In this document: one piece after another, positions 18,836-28,266 of the stretch
Layout: every line of letters starts with the position of its first letter
Numbering within the stretch: position 1 is the stretch's first letter
DNA from: Arcobacter suis CECT 7833
GTDB taxonomy: Bacteria; Campylobacterota; Campylobacteria; Campylobacterales; Arcobacteraceae
Assembly: GCF_003544815.1 (NCBI RefSeq)
Contig: NZ_CP032100.1
Span: 1,550,001 to 1,614,000 of the forward strand
Length of the DNA stretch: 64,000 bases
Direction: 5' to 3'
Program-made: the position numbers and the translations under genes
The notes under the pieces: model-generated
What the model was told of the DNA's origin: nothing
Databases searched by the model: none
Seen by the model: the letters and a program-made list of their open reading frames with translations, nothing else

Positions 18836-18908
18836 ATTTTTTGTCCACAGGACCAGCCCCTGCTCCACTTCCGATTACACAAACATCATATATCATATTT
18901 TTTGTCCA
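18786..18908. repeat. 61-bp exact tandem duplication over the stop/start junction of the dehydrogenase operon
   Basis: Positions 18786-18846 are repeated exactly at 18847-18907, and one more base matches. The unit contains the end of the upstream subunit gene and the first 17 codons of the GMC dehydrogenase. Because 61 is not a multiple of three, the upstream copy's ATG (A at 18896) now opens a 23-codon ORF ending at 18825 (TGA). That ORF overlaps the true dehydrogenase start by 11 nt. The ancestral junction, still visible at the upstream copy, is an ATGA overlap. Confidence 0.95.
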
Positions 18909-19387
18909 TAGGTTTTTAAAGGTTGGGGAATCCCAACTGCATGATTTATACTTTTCCATGCTATTTGATTAAAATTCCCACTATAAATCGGGTCACTAAA
19001 CATGGCTTCAATTCCATAATAAGTGATTTTTGAAACCCAAGATTTTGCATAAGCACTATTTTTAATGATTTCAAAAATCAACTCTTTTTTCTCATTTTCT
19101 TTTAAAGTTAAAAACTCAGGAAAACTACCTATAAAATCTTTTGTTCCATCTAAAATCAGAGTTTTATCTTCATTATCAAAAGTTTTGTGAGAAATATTTT
19201 TTATTAGATATTCTAAAGCTTTAAACTCTTTTGCACTGGGCATTGTGGAAGTTTTTGGAAATATTATGTTTAAAACTTCATCTAAAACTAACAAAGTTTT
19301 ATTTGGTATATTTTTGGCTATTGAAATATTTGTAGAAAATAAAATAGCACTAATTGTTGTAAATTTTATAAAGTTTCTTCTTTTCAT
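18893..19387 (-). CDS. Gluconate 2-dehydrogenase subunit 3-like protein with Tat-type leader
   Basis: A 164-residue secreted protein. The N terminus MKRRNFIKFTTISAILFSTNISIAK resembles a twin-arginine signal (RRNFIK). The remainder (LDEVLNIIFPKTSTMPSAKEF, then helical text ending SWVSKITYYGIEAMFSDPIYSG) matches the pattern of gluconate 2-dehydrogenase subunit 3 proteins, which accompany GMC dehydrogenases and are exported with them. The last residues fall inside the 61-bp tandem duplication. In the single-copy state its TGA would overlap the dehydrogenase ATG. It is divergent from fliK, with a short shared upstream region. Confidence 0.8.
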   Translation of the reverse strand: MKRRNFIKFTTISAILFSTNISIAKNIPNKTLLVLDEVLNIIFPKTSTMPSAKEFKALEYLIKNISHKTFDNEDKTLILDGTKDFIGSFPEFLTLKENEKKELIFEIIKNSAYAKSWVSKITYYGIEAMFSDPIYSGNFNQIAWKSINHAVGIPQPLKTYGQKI

Positions 19388-19444
19388 AAAAAAAGTATAA
19401 CCAAAAAAGTGTGTAGAAAATATTTAGATATGTTATACTTTTGT

Positions 19445-21070
19445 ATGTTAGTAACAAATAATACACTATTAAATATACTTTTACCAAATGATAATAAAGT
19501 TCTAAAGGATGTCTTAAAAGAGGCAGATTCAAAAACCTTAGAACAATTAGTTAAAAATAATAGTGCTTCAATAAATGATGTTTTAAAAGATTTATTTGAT
19601 GGTCTAAAAAATGGTACAAAATCAAATACAACAATAGAAAATATTTTAAAAAATTCAACAGTTTTTAAAGATTTAGGAGCTGTTGCAAACAACTTAACTT
19701 CACTTCTTGAAAATATTTCACAAGATGAAAATTTACAAAAATTCAAACCTTTAATAGAAAATTTTTTAAAAAATATAAAAGATATGGATGCAAATACTTT
19801 AAAAGAGCAACTAAAAAATTCAGGTGTTTTTTTAGAATCAAAAATAGCACAAAGTTCAACTCCAAATAGTAAAATAGAAACTATATTAAATCAAATCCAA
19901 AATTTAATAAAAGATTTAAATACACCCCAAGCAAAACAAGTAAATGAGCTAATTTCAAAACTTTTACAAAGTCCAATGCCAGCAAATACAAACAATGATT
20001 TAGCAGGATTAAAAACTTTAACAACTGCTTTACAAAATCTAAATAATTCTTTATCAACCCCACAAACACAAAACTTATCAACTCTTATAAATCAACTACA
20101 AAATGTTGTAAATGAAGGTTCTTTAGTTGAATCAAAAGTAGAAAATAGTGTAAATAATCAGAATTTACAAACAAAAGATAGTATTAATTTACAAACAAAA
20201 GAGTTATTAACTCAACTCAAAAATGAAGTTATTCAAAATCCAACTTTACAAAATAAAAATATTTTACCTTTGTTGGAAAATCTTTTAAAAATGGATAATT
20301 TATTTGCAAAAAATGAAAATTTATCTTCACTTTTAACGCAAAATAATTTAAGTACTTTTACAAGTAATTTTGCTTCAAATTTAAACCCTTTACTTTCAAA
20401 CTTAAAAGAGAGTTTAGAAAACTTGAATCCAAATGATCATAATTTACAAAACCAAGTTATGAAATTTGTAGAAAAAATAGAGTCAATTATAAAAGATCTT
20501 GCAAATCCATCTTTACAAAAAAATGACCAAACAAATTTAACTGAAGATGTAAAATCTGTTTTGTTAAAAATGCAAGATGAATTAGCCTCAAAAACAGATC
20601 CAAAATCTCAAGAATTAGCGAAACAAGTAGATAAATTATTAACTCAAATAGATTATCAACAACTTTTAAGCCTCAGTTCTAACTCAAATAATGTTTATCT
20701 TCCATTTTTTTGGGAGATGTTGGAAGAGGGAAATATTTCCATGAAAAAAACCGATGAAGAAAAATTTTATTGTCAAATAAATTTAACATTAAAAGATTTT
20801 GGAAAAGTTGATTTAATGTTGGCTTTATATGATAAAAATAAACTTGATTTAACAGTTTATGCCCAAAGAGAACATTTTAAAACAGCTCTTAGAGATAATA
20901 TGCAAGCTCTTAAAATCGCTTTAAATAGCGTAGAATTAATTCCTGTAAATATAAAACTTTTGGATTTAAAAGATGAAAATGAATCAAAAGATGAACCAAC
21001 AAAAGCATACATAAATAATAGTTATAATCAGAACTCAAACCTAAGTTCTGGAATAGATATAAGAGTATAA
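19445..21070 (+). CDS. fliK: Flagellar hook-length control protein FliK
   Basis: A protein of about 541 residues. A long, low-complexity, N/Q/L-rich ruler region with loose repeats (PTLQNKNILPLLENLLK and similar) is followed by a compact C-terminal Flg_hook domain: YCQINLTLKDFGKVDLMLALYDKNKLDLTVYAQ and IALNSVELIPVNIKLL. FliK measures the hook and switches export specificity at FlhB. The start is uncertain: in-frame GTG at 19409, ATG at 19430 and ATG at 19445 all lack a clear ribosome site. An extended -10-like TGTTATACT sits at 19431-19439, and another (TATAAC) lies just upstream of 19402. The next gene is an FlhB-like protein, a natural partner. Confidence 0.85.
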   Translation: MLVTNNTLLNILLPNDNKVLKDVLKEADSKTLEQLVKNNSASINDVLKDLFDGLKNGTKSNTTIENILKNSTVFKDLGAVANNLTSLLENISQDENLQKFKPLIENFLKNIKDMDANTLKEQLKNSGVFLESKIAQSSTPNSKIETILNQIQNLIKDLNTPQAKQVNELISKLLQSPMPANTNNDLAGLKTLTTALQNLNNSLSTPQTQNLSTLINQLQNVVNEGSLVESKVENSVNNQNLQTKDSINLQTKELLTQLKNEVIQNPTLQNKNILPLLENLLKMDNLFAKNENLSSLLTQNNLSTFTSNFASNLNPLLSNLKESLENLNPNDHNLQNQVMKFVEKIESIIKDLANPSLQKNDQTNLTEDVKSVLLKMQDELASKTDPKSQELAKQVDKLLTQIDYQQLLSLSSNSNNVYLPFFWEMLEEGNISMKKTDEEKFYCQINLTLKDFGKVDLMLALYDKNKLDLTVYAQREHFKTALRDNMQALKIALNSVELIPVNIKLLDLKDENESKDEPTKAYINNSYNQNSNLSSGIDIRV

Positions 21071-21071
21071 A

Positions 21072-21395
21072 ATGCAAGAAAATATAAATAAAAATGTTGT
21101 TCAAAAAGCAGTAGCACTAAAATATAATATTGACAAAGATAATGCTCCTAAAATTACAGCAAAAGGAAAAGGGGAAACTGCATCAAATATTATTAAAATT
21201 GCTAAAGAAAATAATATCCCAATAAAAAAAGATGAAGATTTAATAGAACTTTTGTCTCAAATTGATATTGATAAAGAGATTCCAGACTCAATGTATAGAG
21301 CAGTTGCAGAGATATTCTCTTTTATTTATGATTTATCTAATAATAAAAATAAACTAGATGAAAGACTAAAAGAAAAAACCTCAAATAGGAATTGA
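21072..21395 (+). CDS. FlhB C-terminal-domain homologue (FhlB/FlhX type)
   Basis: A 107-residue protein matching the cytoplasmic C-terminal domain of the flagellar export gate protein FlhB: VQKAVALKYNIDKDNAPKITAKGKG, IIKIAKENNIPIKKDEDLIELL and IPDSMYRAVAEIFSFIYDL. It begins just after where the NPTH autocleavage motif of FlhB would be, so it corresponds to the cleaved FlhB-C fragment. Such stand-alone copies can replace FlhB-C in some Campylobacterota. It starts 1 nt after fliK and is surely co-expressed with it. Confidence 0.88.
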   Translation: MQENINKNVVQKAVALKYNIDKDNAPKITAKGKGETASNIIKIAKENNIPIKKDEDLIELLSQIDIDKEIPDSMYRAVAEIFSFIYDLSNNKNKLDERLKEKTSNRN

Positions 21396-21455
21396 TATTA
21401 CTATAAGATTTTTTATACTATAATCGTGAATAATCAAAAGTAAAGCATCATTTAT

Positions 21456-21896
21456 ATGACCAAAAACAATTTAGATAATCCAATTTTTTTATTTATAGTA
21501 CTAACTTTAGCTGTAATAGTTAATACTATTTCCTCAATACATTTTTTATTAATTATGTTTGCTGGTATTTTATTTACGGCTTTTTATAGATGTCTTAAAA
21601 AAAGATACTTATATTCACTAACTTTTGTTGTAATTGCATTTTTATTCATTGAAGTAAATACAGGTTTAAAACCTTTTACTTTAAGTTTATTATCCCTTTT
21701 TCTTTATATATTTATTCTACCAAAAGATGAAAACTACACATATTATAATTTATCTAGTAGTTATATTTATATAATACTTTTTTATGTTGGATTATTGATT
21801 ATATGGTCGGTTGTTCTTGGATTGAATGAAACCATATTAATTACATTAGTTACAAATATAATTATAGATTTAATATTTTTTGGAGTATTTCTTTGA
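21456..21896 (+). CDS. Polytopic membrane protein upstream of PBP2 (MreD-like position)
   Basis: A 146-residue protein with about five hydrophobic segments (for example FLFIVLTLAVIVNTIS near 13-28 and IYIILFYVGLLIIW near 105-118) and few charged residues. It overlaps the mrdA start by 4 nt, so it is translationally coupled to PBP2. In many bacteria MreD, a small membrane protein of the elongasome, stands in this place, but I see no MreD signature strong enough to name it. A TATAAT at 21419-21424 is a plausible promoter for the pair. Confidence 0.6.
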   Translation: MTKNNLDNPIFLFIVLTLAVIVNTISSIHFLLIMFAGILFTAFYRCLKKRYLYSLTFVVIAFLFIEVNTGLKPFTLSLLSLFLYIFILPKDENYTYYNLSSSYIYIILFYVGLLIIWSVVLGLNETILITLVTNIIIDLIFFGVFL

Positions 21897-23671
21897 ATAT
21901 ACGATTAACACTGATTTTTTTAATAATTTTAGGTATTTTAATAACTTTACTATCAAGAGTCTATTTTTTAACTATTAAATCAAACACTTATTATGAAGAA
22001 TTATCAAAAAATAATTATATAAAAAGAGTTGATAAAATACCTATTCGTGGGATGATTGAAGATAGAAATGGTGAAAAATTAGCAATCAATGAAATGGGAT
22101 TTGCAGTTTTAGTAAAACCGCATTTAAGTTCTTATAAACATAAAGAAAAATTAGAACAAATAATAGATTCAATAATAAAACATTTTCCCCAATATGAAAG
22201 GGATAAATTAATAAGAGAATATAAAAAAGGAGATTCTTCATACAATCATGAATTTATAAAAGTAATTGATTATATTCCTTACCAAGAATTTTTCCCAAAA
22301 TACACAATATTATCTTCAAAAGAAGATGTAAAAGTTGAATCAACAACAAAAAGAGCTTATCCTCAAAAAGAAGTTGCTTCTCACATTATAGGTTATGTAG
22401 GAAAAGCTTCAAAACTTGATATTTTAAATAATGAATTATCTTCATACAATGGAATCATTGGAAAAAATGGTTTAGAAAAATATTATAACTCAAAACTCCA
22501 AGGAGAAATGGGTTATAAAGATGTAAAAGTAAATGCTTTAAATAAAGAAATAGAAATATTAAATGAAAAAGAGGCTTCTATTGATAACAATATTAGAATT
22601 TCTTTAGATGTTGGTTTACAAAAATATATTCAAGAAATTTTTACAGGGAAAAGTGGTGCTGTTGTCGTTATGGATGTAAATAATGGTGAATTATTAGCAG
22701 CGGCATCTTTTCCTGAATTTGATAATAACATTTTTGCACGAGGTATTTCTGTAAAAGAGTGGAATGAAATGAGAAATGATTTTAATCATCCATTTACAAA
22801 TAAAATTATAAATGGTCTTTATCCTCCTGGTTCTGTTATTAAAATGGGAGTTGCTTTATCTTTCTTGGATAATGGAATAAATGATGATTTTTCAGTTAAT
22901 TGTTCAGGTTCACTTACTATTGGAAATAGAAATTTTAGATGTTGGAAATCAACTGGTCATGGAACTGTAAATTTTAGAAAAGCTATTGCTGAAAGTTGTG
23001 ATGACTTTTTTTATAAAGGAAGTTTGAAAATAGGAATAAATAAAATCTCTCATACTTTAGATAAATTAGGTTTTGGACAATCTACTGGTGTTGATCAAAT
23101 TAATGAATTTTTGGGTGTAAATCCAAATAAAGAGTGGAAAGAAAAAAAATATAAAGAACCATGGTATGTAGGAGAAACGGTTATTACTTCAATTGGACAA
23201 GGAAATATGTTGGTAACTCCTCTTCAAATTGCAAGATATACAAGTTATATAGCAACTGGGAAATTACCAAAACCTCACTTTTATAAAGCAAATTATGAAG
23301 AACCAAAAGAGATTGATATTCCATCTGAATATTTAGATGTTATCAGAAAAGGAATGTTTGATGTTACTTATGCACAAAGAGGAACAGCTAGCAAATATAT
23401 AAATTCTAAAATTACAATTGCATCAAAAACAGGAACTGCACAAGTTGTTTCAATTCCTCAATCTGAAAAAGTAAGAATGAAAGAGAGTGATTTACAATAT
23501 TATGAAAGATCTCACGCTTGGATTACAACCTATGGACCATTTAAAAAACCTCAATATGCAGTAACTGTATTAGAAGAACATGGTGGACATGGTGGAGATG
23601 CAGGTGGTGATATTGCAAGTAAAATATATGATAAATTATATGAATTAGGTTATATCAAAGAAAAAGAATAA
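21893..23671 (+). CDS. mrdA: Penicillin-binding protein 2 (elongasome transpeptidase)
   Basis: A 592-residue class B PBP. One N-terminal membrane anchor (LTLIFLIILGILITLLSRVYFL) is followed by a PBP dimer domain (PIRGMIEDRNGEKLAIN) and the transpeptidase with SxxK at about 314-317 (PPGSVIKMG), SCD at 368-370 and KTG at 512-514 (ASKTGTAQVV). The SxD second motif and the C-terminal HGGHGGDAGG segment are typical of PBP2 and not PBP3. It cross-links peptidoglycan during rod elongation. The start is TTG, sharing bases with the preceding stop (TTGA). Confidence 0.94.
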   Translation: MNIRLTLIFLIILGILITLLSRVYFLTIKSNTYYEELSKNNYIKRVDKIPIRGMIEDRNGEKLAINEMGFAVLVKPHLSSYKHKEKLEQIIDSIIKHFPQYERDKLIREYKKGDSSYNHEFIKVIDYIPYQEFFPKYTILSSKEDVKVESTTKRAYPQKEVASHIIGYVGKASKLDILNNELSSYNGIIGKNGLEKYYNSKLQGEMGYKDVKVNALNKEIEILNEKEASIDNNIRISLDVGLQKYIQEIFTGKSGAVVVMDVNNGELLAAASFPEFDNNIFARGISVKEWNEMRNDFNHPFTNKIINGLYPPGSVIKMGVALSFLDNGINDDFSVNCSGSLTIGNRNFRCWKSTGHGTVNFRKAIAESCDDFFYKGSLKIGINKISHTLDKLGFGQSTGVDQINEFLGVNPNKEWKEKKYKEPWYVGETVITSIGQGNMLVTPLQIARYTSYIATGKLPKPHFYKANYEEPKEIDIPSEYLDVIRKGMFDVTYAQRGTASKYINSKITIASKTGTAQVVSIPQSEKVRMKESDLQYYERSHAWITTYGPFKKPQYAVTVLEEHGGHGGDAGGDIASKIYDKLYELGYIKEKE

Positions 23672-23740
23672 CTTGCTTGAATATCGCATTTTAATCATTT
23701 TTTGGATAACATATTTTTCATTTTTAAAATAGGATTTTTT

Positions 23741-24469
23741 TTGAGATTTATACTTATATTTTTATTATTTTCTATTTTTACCTTTGCAGCAGATTCTGCT
23801 CCTATGATTAATCTTTCAGTTGCAGGAGTTAATGAACCAGCACAATTCGTAAAAACTATTAATATAGCTGTTATATTAACTTTAATGGCATTAGCTCCAA
23901 CGCTATTATTAATGGTTACATCGTTTACTAGAATTATTATTGTTTTCTCTCTTTTAAGACAAGCTATGGGTTTACAGCAAACTCCTCCAACTCAAATAGT
24001 AGTATCATTAGCACTTGTATTAACAATCTTTATTATGGAACCTTATGGTAAAAAATCATGGGAAGAAGGTATAAAACCTTATATGGATGAAAAAATTGGT
24101 TATGAAATAGCCCTTGAAAAAGGAATTAAACCATTTAAAGAGTTTATGATAAAAAATACTAGAGAATCAGATTTAGCCCTATTTTATAGAATCAAAAAAG
24201 AGCCAAATCCAAAAAATATAGATGATGTTCCTTTAACACTTTTAATGCCTTCATTTATAGTTAGTGAACTAAGAACTGCTTTTGAAATAGGATTTTTAAT
24301 ATTTTTACCATTTTTAGTAATTGATATTATTGTTGCATCTATTTTAATGAGTTTAGGGATGATGATGTTACCTCCTGTTATGATTTCTTTACCAGTTAAA
24401 ATTATCTTTTTTATTGTAATTGATGGTTGGCAATTGATTATTGGAAATCTCGCACAGTCCTTTAAATAA
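23741..24469 (+). CDS. fliP: Flagellar export gate protein FliP
   Basis: A 242-residue membrane protein of the FliPQR export gate. It begins with a cleavable leader (RFILIFLLFSIFTFAADS), then shows LALAPTLLLMVTSFTRIIIVFSLLRQA-type text, TPPTQIVVSLALVLT, and LLMPSFIVSELRTAFEIGFLIFLPFLVID, which are diagnostic. A TTG 39 nt upstream extends the frame, but the TTG used here has AGGA at 6 nt and gives the usual length and leader. FliP stands alone, away from other flagellar genes, as is normal in this phylum. Confidence 0.94.
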   Translation: MRFILIFLLFSIFTFAADSAPMINLSVAGVNEPAQFVKTINIAVILTLMALAPTLLLMVTSFTRIIIVFSLLRQAMGLQQTPPTQIVVSLALVLTIFIMEPYGKKSWEEGIKPYMDEKIGYEIALEKGIKPFKEFMIKNTRESDLALFYRIKKEPNPKNIDDVPLTLLMPSFIVSELRTAFEIGFLIFLPFLVIDIIVASILMSLGMMMLPPVMISLPVKIIFFIVIDGWQLIIGNLAQSFK

Positions 24470-24549
24470 CTTAAAATTATAATTAAAATCAAACTAAGCT
24501 ATATAACTTTTTTTTATAATTTTTTATCTAAAATATCGATTTTTTAGTG

Positions 24550-24555
24550 TATAAT
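24550..24555 (+). promoter_or_regulatory. Candidate -10 element of the efflux operon
   Basis: TATAAT preceded by TG lies in a T-rich stretch 31 nt before the ATG of the TolC-like gene, with AGGA at 24576-24579 as ribosome site. The preceding 80 nt after fliP are non-coding. No operator-like palindrome is apparent, and no regulator gene is adjacent to the operon. Confidence 0.45.
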
Positions 24556-24586
24556 TTATCTTATTAAATAAAAATAGGATTTTTAT

Positions 24587-25936
24587 ATGCATAAGATTTA
24601 TTTATCATTATTAATAACTTCTTTAACTTATGCGCAAAGTATAAGTTTTGAAGAAGTTTTAAGTCTAACTTTACAAAACAACAAAGATTTACAACAACAA
24701 AAACTAAATATTGAATCATCAAATCTAAATACAAAAACTATTGATTCTATAAATTATGGAAAACTTTCACTTACAGAAGAGGTAAGTAGAACAAATCATG
24801 CTGGATATGTTTTTAATTCAAAATTATCTTCAAGGGAAGCTACATTTAGAGATTTTGGATTTTCTCAGCAAAATGAAGGAATTGATGTTGAACCAACAGA
24901 TTTAAACTATCCAGAAGATAGAAATAACTTCAATACTAAAATAACTTATGATATTCCACTTTTTACAGGATTTAAACTTTCTAATCAAAAAGATATTTTA
25001 AAACTTCAAGAAAAAGCAAATGAAATAAAACTTAATCTTGATAAAAAAGAGTTGAGTTTTGAAGTGCTGAAAGCTTACAATAGTGCTGTTGTTGCAAAAG
25101 ATTTTATACAAGCTTTAGAAAAAGCAAAAATTGCAATAAATCAAATAACAAAATCAGCTAATAGCTTTCATGAAGAAGGACTTATTACAAAAATAGATGT
25201 AAATGAAGCTAAAGTTTATGAATTAAATATAAATTCCCAATTAATTGAAGCTAAAAACAATTTCCAATTAGCCCTTGCTTATTTAAGATTTTTAAGTTCA
25301 GATGATTCTATAAGTGATGTTCAAAATCTTGAAAATATGAACTTAGAAATACCAAATGAAAATCTACTTTATACTCAAGCTTTAGAAAATAGAGATGAAA
25401 TTAAAATGCAAGATATTCAACTTCACGCTAGTAAAAAAAATATTGATATAGCAAATTCAGCTTATTATCCATCCGTTTATTCCCATTTAGAATACGGATT
25501 TAATGATGATAATTTAACTTTAGATGATGAAAAAGATTATTATATGGCACTTGTTGGAATAAATTTAACTCTATTTGATAATACAAGAGATATTGAAAAA
25601 CAAAAAAGTAAAATAGAATATGCCAAAGCCTCTTTAAACAGTGAAAAACTAAAAGATGCTATAAAGTTAGAACTTCAAAAAACTATTTTAAATTTAGAAA
25701 CTAAAGAAAAAATCTTAATTGAAAAAATAGAAACTAAAAATTTAGCTGCTGATGTATTAGAACAATCAAAACTTTTATATCAAAATCATTTGATTTCTAT
25801 GACAATCCTACTTCAGCAAGAAGCAAATTTTAGAAAAAATGAAGCCTTACTTATTCAAGCTAGATATGAAAAATCCTTAGCATTTGCAAAAATAAATCTT
25901 GCTTTAGGAAAAAATATTAAAGAGGAAAAAAACTAA
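24587..25936 (+). CDS. TolC-family outer-membrane efflux protein
   Basis: A 449-residue protein with a signal peptide (HKIYLSLLITSLTYAQS). The repeated coiled-coil/helix pattern of OEP proteins follows: SFEEVLSLTLQNNKDLQQQKLNIESS and, in the second half, LLYTQALENRDEIKMQDIQLHASKKNIDIANSAYYPSV. Trimers form the outer-membrane duct of a tripartite pump. The next three genes supply the adaptor and a two-part RND permease. Its stop overlaps the adaptor start by 1 nt (TAATG). Confidence 0.9.
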   Translation: MHKIYLSLLITSLTYAQSISFEEVLSLTLQNNKDLQQQKLNIESSNLNTKTIDSINYGKLSLTEEVSRTNHAGYVFNSKLSSREATFRDFGFSQQNEGIDVEPTDLNYPEDRNNFNTKITYDIPLFTGFKLSNQKDILKLQEKANEIKLNLDKKELSFEVLKAYNSAVVAKDFIQALEKAKIAINQITKSANSFHEEGLITKIDVNEAKVYELNINSQLIEAKNNFQLALAYLRFLSSDDSISDVQNLENMNLEIPNENLLYTQALENRDEIKMQDIQLHASKKNIDIANSAYYPSVYSHLEYGFNDDNLTLDDEKDYYMALVGINLTLFDNTRDIEKQKSKIEYAKASLNSEKLKDAIKLELQKTILNLETKEKILIEKIETKNLAADVLEQSKLLYQNHLISMTILLQQEANFRKNEALLIQARYEKSLAFAKINLALGKNIKEEKN

Positions 25937-26700
25937 TGATAAAAATACTTTTAACAACTACATTTTTTTGTTTAAATTTACTTGCAACGCAAATAGAACT
26001 ATCAGGAACTGTGATTTCAGATAATGAAAAAATAATTACCAGTAGAAACATGGGATACGTAAAAGAAGTTTATGTAAGTGAAGGTTCTAATGTAAAAAAA
26101 GGTGATATTTTATATGAAATCGACTCTTCAAATATAGATTCGAATAAAAAAGAGATTCTTTTAAATCTTGAAATTCTACAAAATCAAACAAAAAATATAG
26201 AATTAAATCTAGGAAGATACAAAAGATTACAAGTTCAAGATTTGGTTTCAAAATATGAAGTTGAACAACTAGAATTAAATTTATTAAATAGTAAAAGTAT
26301 GGTAAATATTACAAATGCTAAATTAAAAGAAATAAATTCTCAATATGATTATTTAAAAATAAAAGCTCCAAATAATGGATTAATTATAAAAAAATCGATA
26401 AAAGTTGGAGAAATGGCGATGCCTAGTATTCCAGCTTTGATTTTGACTGATTTATCAAACCTATTAGTTAAAACTGATATTTCAGAATCAAACTTAAATG
26501 ATATAAAAATCGGACAAAAAGTAAATATAGAAATAACTTCACAAAACTTCAAAACAGAAGGAAAAATAGAAGCAATAATTCCAAATACAAATGGTTTAAC
26601 TCACTCTTTTGTATTAAAAATCTCTTTTGATAAAAAAGATTTTAATATTTATCCAGGAATGTACTCAAAAGTTTTTCTTGATTTAGATATTAAAAACTAG
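25936..26700 (+). CDS. Periplasmic adaptor (membrane fusion) protein of RND pump
   Basis: A 254-residue protein, short for an adaptor. It has a leader (IKILLTTTFFCLNLLATQ), the biotinyl-lipoyl half IVTSRNMGYVKEVYVSEGSNVKKGDILYEID-like stretch near 30-62, a short helical hairpin, the second lipoyl half (YLKIKAPNNGLIIKKSIKVGE) and a beta-barrel domain (DIKIGQKVNIEI). It links the inner-membrane permease to the TolC-like duct. The hairpin is brief (about 70 residues). Its stop is 10 nt before the first permease gene. Confidence 0.88.
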   Translation: MIKILLTTTFFCLNLLATQIELSGTVISDNEKIITSRNMGYVKEVYVSEGSNVKKGDILYEIDSSNIDSNKKEILLNLEILQNQTKNIELNLGRYKRLQVQDLVSKYEVEQLELNLLNSKSMVNITNAKLKEINSQYDYLKIKAPNNGLIIKKSIKVGEMAMPSIPALILTDLSNLLVKTDISESNLNDIKIGQKVNIEITSQNFKTEGKIEAIIPNTNGLTHSFVLKISFDKKDFNIYPGMYSKVFLDLDIKN

Positions 26701-26710
26701 GATAAATAAA

Positions 26711-28258
26711 ATGAATAAAGAGTTAAACATAGCAGGAAAGTTATCTTTAGTTTTTATAAATCATCCATTAACTTTTATTTTTGGTGTATTTATTTTAGCG
26801 TTAGGATATATATCACTTTTAATAATGCCAAGGGAAGAAAATCCACAAATAAAAGTAAGTGGTGGAGTTGTAATCGTAGCCCTTCCAGGAGCGCTGCCTA
26901 GTGAAATACAAAAAGTAATTATTGAACCATTAGAAAAAAAAATAAAAGAGATAAAAGGTGTTGAAAATATTTATTCCTTTGCAAAAGATTCAGTAGGTAT
27001 CGTACAAGTTCAATATTTTATAGGGGAAGACAAAGAAGAGTCTAATCTAAAACTTTATGATCAAGTTATGAGAAATATGGATTTAATGCCCCAAGGTGCA
27101 ATGCAACCAATGATAAAAACTATGGATATTGATACAGATATTCCAATTGCTACAATTGCCTTTTATTCCCAAAAAGAAAATAAAAAAGATTTAGTTTCAC
27201 AAAGCCAACTTTTTAATGAAGTAAATAAAATCACCAAAGAAATAAATAAAATAAAAGATGTGGCTTTAGTTGATTTAAAAGGTGAAAAAAAAGAACAATT
27301 CAATATTTTAGTTGATGTAAATAAACTTTCATCTTATAACTTATCTTTAGGTCAAGTTATGAAACAAATTCAAGCACTTTCATATAAAACTCCTAATATT
27401 ACAACAAATACTTTAAACTCTGAAATTGTGGTTTTTGGAATAAAAGAAGCAATACAAAATGAAAAAGATTTACAAAATCTCATAATTTCATATAACTTTC
27501 AAACTCCTATTTACTTAAAAGATATAGCCGTTGTTGAAAAATCTTATGATATTCAAAATAAAAAAGAAGCTATTCTTTTCACAAGAAATGTAATAGATGA
27601 TTTTGAAGAATTTAATCAAATAACTCTTAGTGCATCAAAACTAAAAGGTGCAAATTCTGTAACTATCAATGAAGAAATTTTTACATATATGGATTCAATA
27701 AAAGATGAATTATTAGCAAAAAATATAAAATATACTATTACAAGAGATGATGGTTATATGGCAAATAATGCTGTAAATAAATTGGTTTTAGATCTTTTAA
27801 TATCTATTATAATTATTGCTATCTTATTAATTTTTACTTTAGGTTTTAAAGAAGCTATGATTGTTTCTTTAATGGTTCCAATGATTTTATCTCTTACTTT
27901 ATTTGTAGGATTAATTTTAGGAGAAACAATAAACAGAATCACCTTATTTGCACTTATAGTTTCTCTAGGAATGTTAGTTGATGCTGCTATTATTGTAATT
28001 GAGAATATTCATAGACACAAACTTGAATCACCAAATACAAATATAGTAACTTTGTCAATAAATGCAACAAATGAGATAGGAAATCCTACAAACATAGCTA
28101 CCATTGCTATTATTATGACTTTTATACCAATGTTTTTTGTTGGGGGAATGATGGGACAATTTATGCACCCTCTTCCTGTTTTTGTGCCTATTTCGCTTAC
28201 AATATCATTATTTGTAGCTTATGCATTTACTCCATATTTAGTTAAAAAAATTTTATAG
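26711..28258 (+). CDS. RND efflux permease, N-terminal half (TM1-TM6)
   Basis: A 515-residue protein equal to the first half of an RND transporter: TM1 (LTFIFGVFILALGYISLLIM), the large periplasmic loop with GALPSEIQKVIIEPLEKKIKEIKGVENI, and TM2-TM6, including TM4 SLGMLVDAAIIVIENIHRH, whose aspartate belongs to the proton relay. It ends at PYLVKKIL, just where TM6 would be followed by the linker to TM7. Full-length RND pumps are about 1,000-1,100 residues. The remainder is encoded by the next gene. Both halves have their own ribosome site and appear intact. Confidence 0.88.
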   Translation: MNKELNIAGKLSLVFINHPLTFIFGVFILALGYISLLIMPREENPQIKVSGGVVIVALPGALPSEIQKVIIEPLEKKIKEIKGVENIYSFAKDSVGIVQVQYFIGEDKEESNLKLYDQVMRNMDLMPQGAMQPMIKTMDIDTDIPIATIAFYSQKENKKDLVSQSQLFNEVNKITKEINKIKDVALVDLKGEKKEQFNILVDVNKLSSYNLSLGQVMKQIQALSYKTPNITTNTLNSEIVVFGIKEAIQNEKDLQNLIISYNFQTPIYLKDIAVVEKSYDIQNKKEAILFTRNVIDDFEEFNQITLSASKLKGANSVTINEEIFTYMDSIKDELLAKNIKYTITRDDGYMANNAVNKLVLDLLISIIIIAILLIFTLGFKEAMIVSLMVPMILSLTLFVGLILGETINRITLFALIVSLGMLVDAAIIVIENIHRHKLESPNTNIVTLSINATNEIGNPTNIATIAIIMTFIPMFFVGGMMGQFMHPLPVFVPISLTISLFVAYAFTPYLVKKIL

Positions 28259-28266
28259 GATTTTTG

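Noticed and set aside
18836-18868. Upstream GTG start extending the GMC dehydrogenase by 11 residues
   Set aside because: These codons read the duplicated 61 bp out of frame and add non-homologous residues before the conserved MIYDVCVIGSG. The extension is a by-product of the duplication.
19384-19746. Minus-strand ORF opposite the fliK start
   Set aside because: It is a frame shadow of the low-complexity fliK region, with no credible protein features.
20000-20600. Repeat-rich stretch in fliK as possible satellite DNA
   Set aside because: The repeats are at protein level (N/Q/L-rich ruler) without exact nucleotide periodicity.
23702-23740. Longer FliP with a start at TTG 23702
   Set aside because: The longer form has no ribosome site and adds 13 residues before the leader. 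TTG at 23741 has AGGA at the right distance.
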